This document shows, in pieces, positions 6,172-6,443 of a stretch of 6,443 bases of DNA. Position 1 is the first letter of the stretch. The number at the start of each line of letters is the position of its first letter. Source of the stretch: CAZGUH01 sp964529005. Lineage in GTDB: Bacteria > Actinomycetota > Acidimicrobiia > Acidimicrobiales > Ilumatobacteraceae. The stretch spans positions 1-6,443 of the forward strand of contig CAZGUH010000086.1 of NCBI GenBank assembly GCA_964529005.1, in the 5' to 3' direction. Both the position numbers and the translations under genes were made by a program. The notes beneath the pieces were generated by a model, which saw only the letters and a list, made by a program, of their open reading frames with translations, did no database searches and was not told where the DNA came from.

Positions 6172-6443
6172 GTGACCGGGCCGATGGACACCCTGACCGA
6201 ACGGATGCAACAACTGCACGACGCGGGCTGGGCCGGACAGTTGCGGGCGGAGGGCGGCAGCGTGCGTTGCGACACGTGCCGCTGCACGGCAGACCCGGGC
6301 GACGTCGAGGTCGACGTCGTCCACCGATTCGAAGGCGTCAGCGACCCCTCCGACGAGTCGATCCTGTTCGCAATCTCCATGCCCTGCGGACACCGCGGCA
6401 CGCTCCCGGCGTCGTACGGCCCCGCGACGCCGCCCGACGTCGC
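6172..6443 (+). CDS. Small conserved protein of unknown function (partial, runs off right edge)
   Basis: An open frame from GTG 6172 encodes 90 residues before the window ends without a stop codon. Its core, HRFEGVSDPSDESILFAIS followed by GHRGTLPASYGP, matches a widespread family of proteins of about 90-100 residues that I recall from many bacteria, often mislabelled as phosphoribosylpyrophosphate synthetase although far too short to be that enzyme. Their shared pattern is RFEG-x-[ST]-D-P-x-D-E-x-ILYAI and then G-x-L-x-x-x-YG. This member also carries Cys residues as CDTCRC (36-41) and one in MPCGH, which could bind a metal. AGGG at 6160-6163 supports GTG 6172; ATG 6184 is an equally plausible start by family alignment. 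Only the last few residues are probably missing. The function is unknown. Confidence 0.72.
   Translation, partial: MTGPMDTLTERMQQLHDAGWAGQLRAEGGSVRCDTCRCTADPGDVEVDVVHRFEGVSDPSDESILFAISMPCGHRGTLPASYGPATPPDV

Noticed and set aside
5559..6401. Minus-strand open frame of 280 codons across the CopD-like gene
   Set aside because: The plus strand here encodes a recognisable membrane protein and a conserved small protein; the antisense product is charged and low in complexity with no family pattern.

Overview
This 6.4 kb window is high-GC DNA whose genes favour G or C at third codon positions. The protein families present (a stand-alone NuoF-like flavoprotein, a homodimeric-type pyruvate dehydrogenase E1, TraR/DksA zinc-finger proteins, a small CopD-like membrane protein) suggest an uncultivated Actinomycetota-type bacterium. 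That placement is inference. A run of exactly 100 N and two local frameshifts suggest a draft or metagenome assembly.

Layout. On the minus strand, 1385 to 3 encodes an intact NuoF-like NADH-binding flavoprotein. A short AT-richer divergent spacer follows. On the plus strand, 1591-2268 encodes a DinB-like four-helix protein. Next is a badly damaged aceE (pyruvate dehydrogenase E1) at about 2321-4352. It lacks two internal segments, carries a one-base frameshift near 3727, and is interrupted by the assembly gap at 3940-4039. After a 234 bp spacer comes a small stress-regulator-like cluster: a 41-codon basic mini-ORF (4587-4712) overlapped by a TraR/DksA-like gene that starts at TTG 4630, then a second TraR/DksA-like gene (5088-5433) broken by an apparent two-base loss inside its zinc finger. 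A perfect 13 bp GC-rich hairpin closes this cluster at 5441-5475. The last part holds a four-helix CopD-like membrane protein (5631-6089) and the start of a small conserved protein that runs off the right edge (6172-6443).

How the genes relate. The NuoF-like protein (NADH/flavin/iron-sulfur) and AceE (pyruvate to acetyl group, feeding NADH production) both belong to central redox metabolism, but they lie on opposite strands and share no operon. The two TraR/DksA genes are tandem and probably translationally coupled. I found no CRISPR array, insertion sequence, tRNA, rRNA or clear novel multi-gene system. The observations most worth following are the multiple lesions in aceE, the broken second DksA-like gene, and the out-of-frame overlap of the mini-ORF with the first one.
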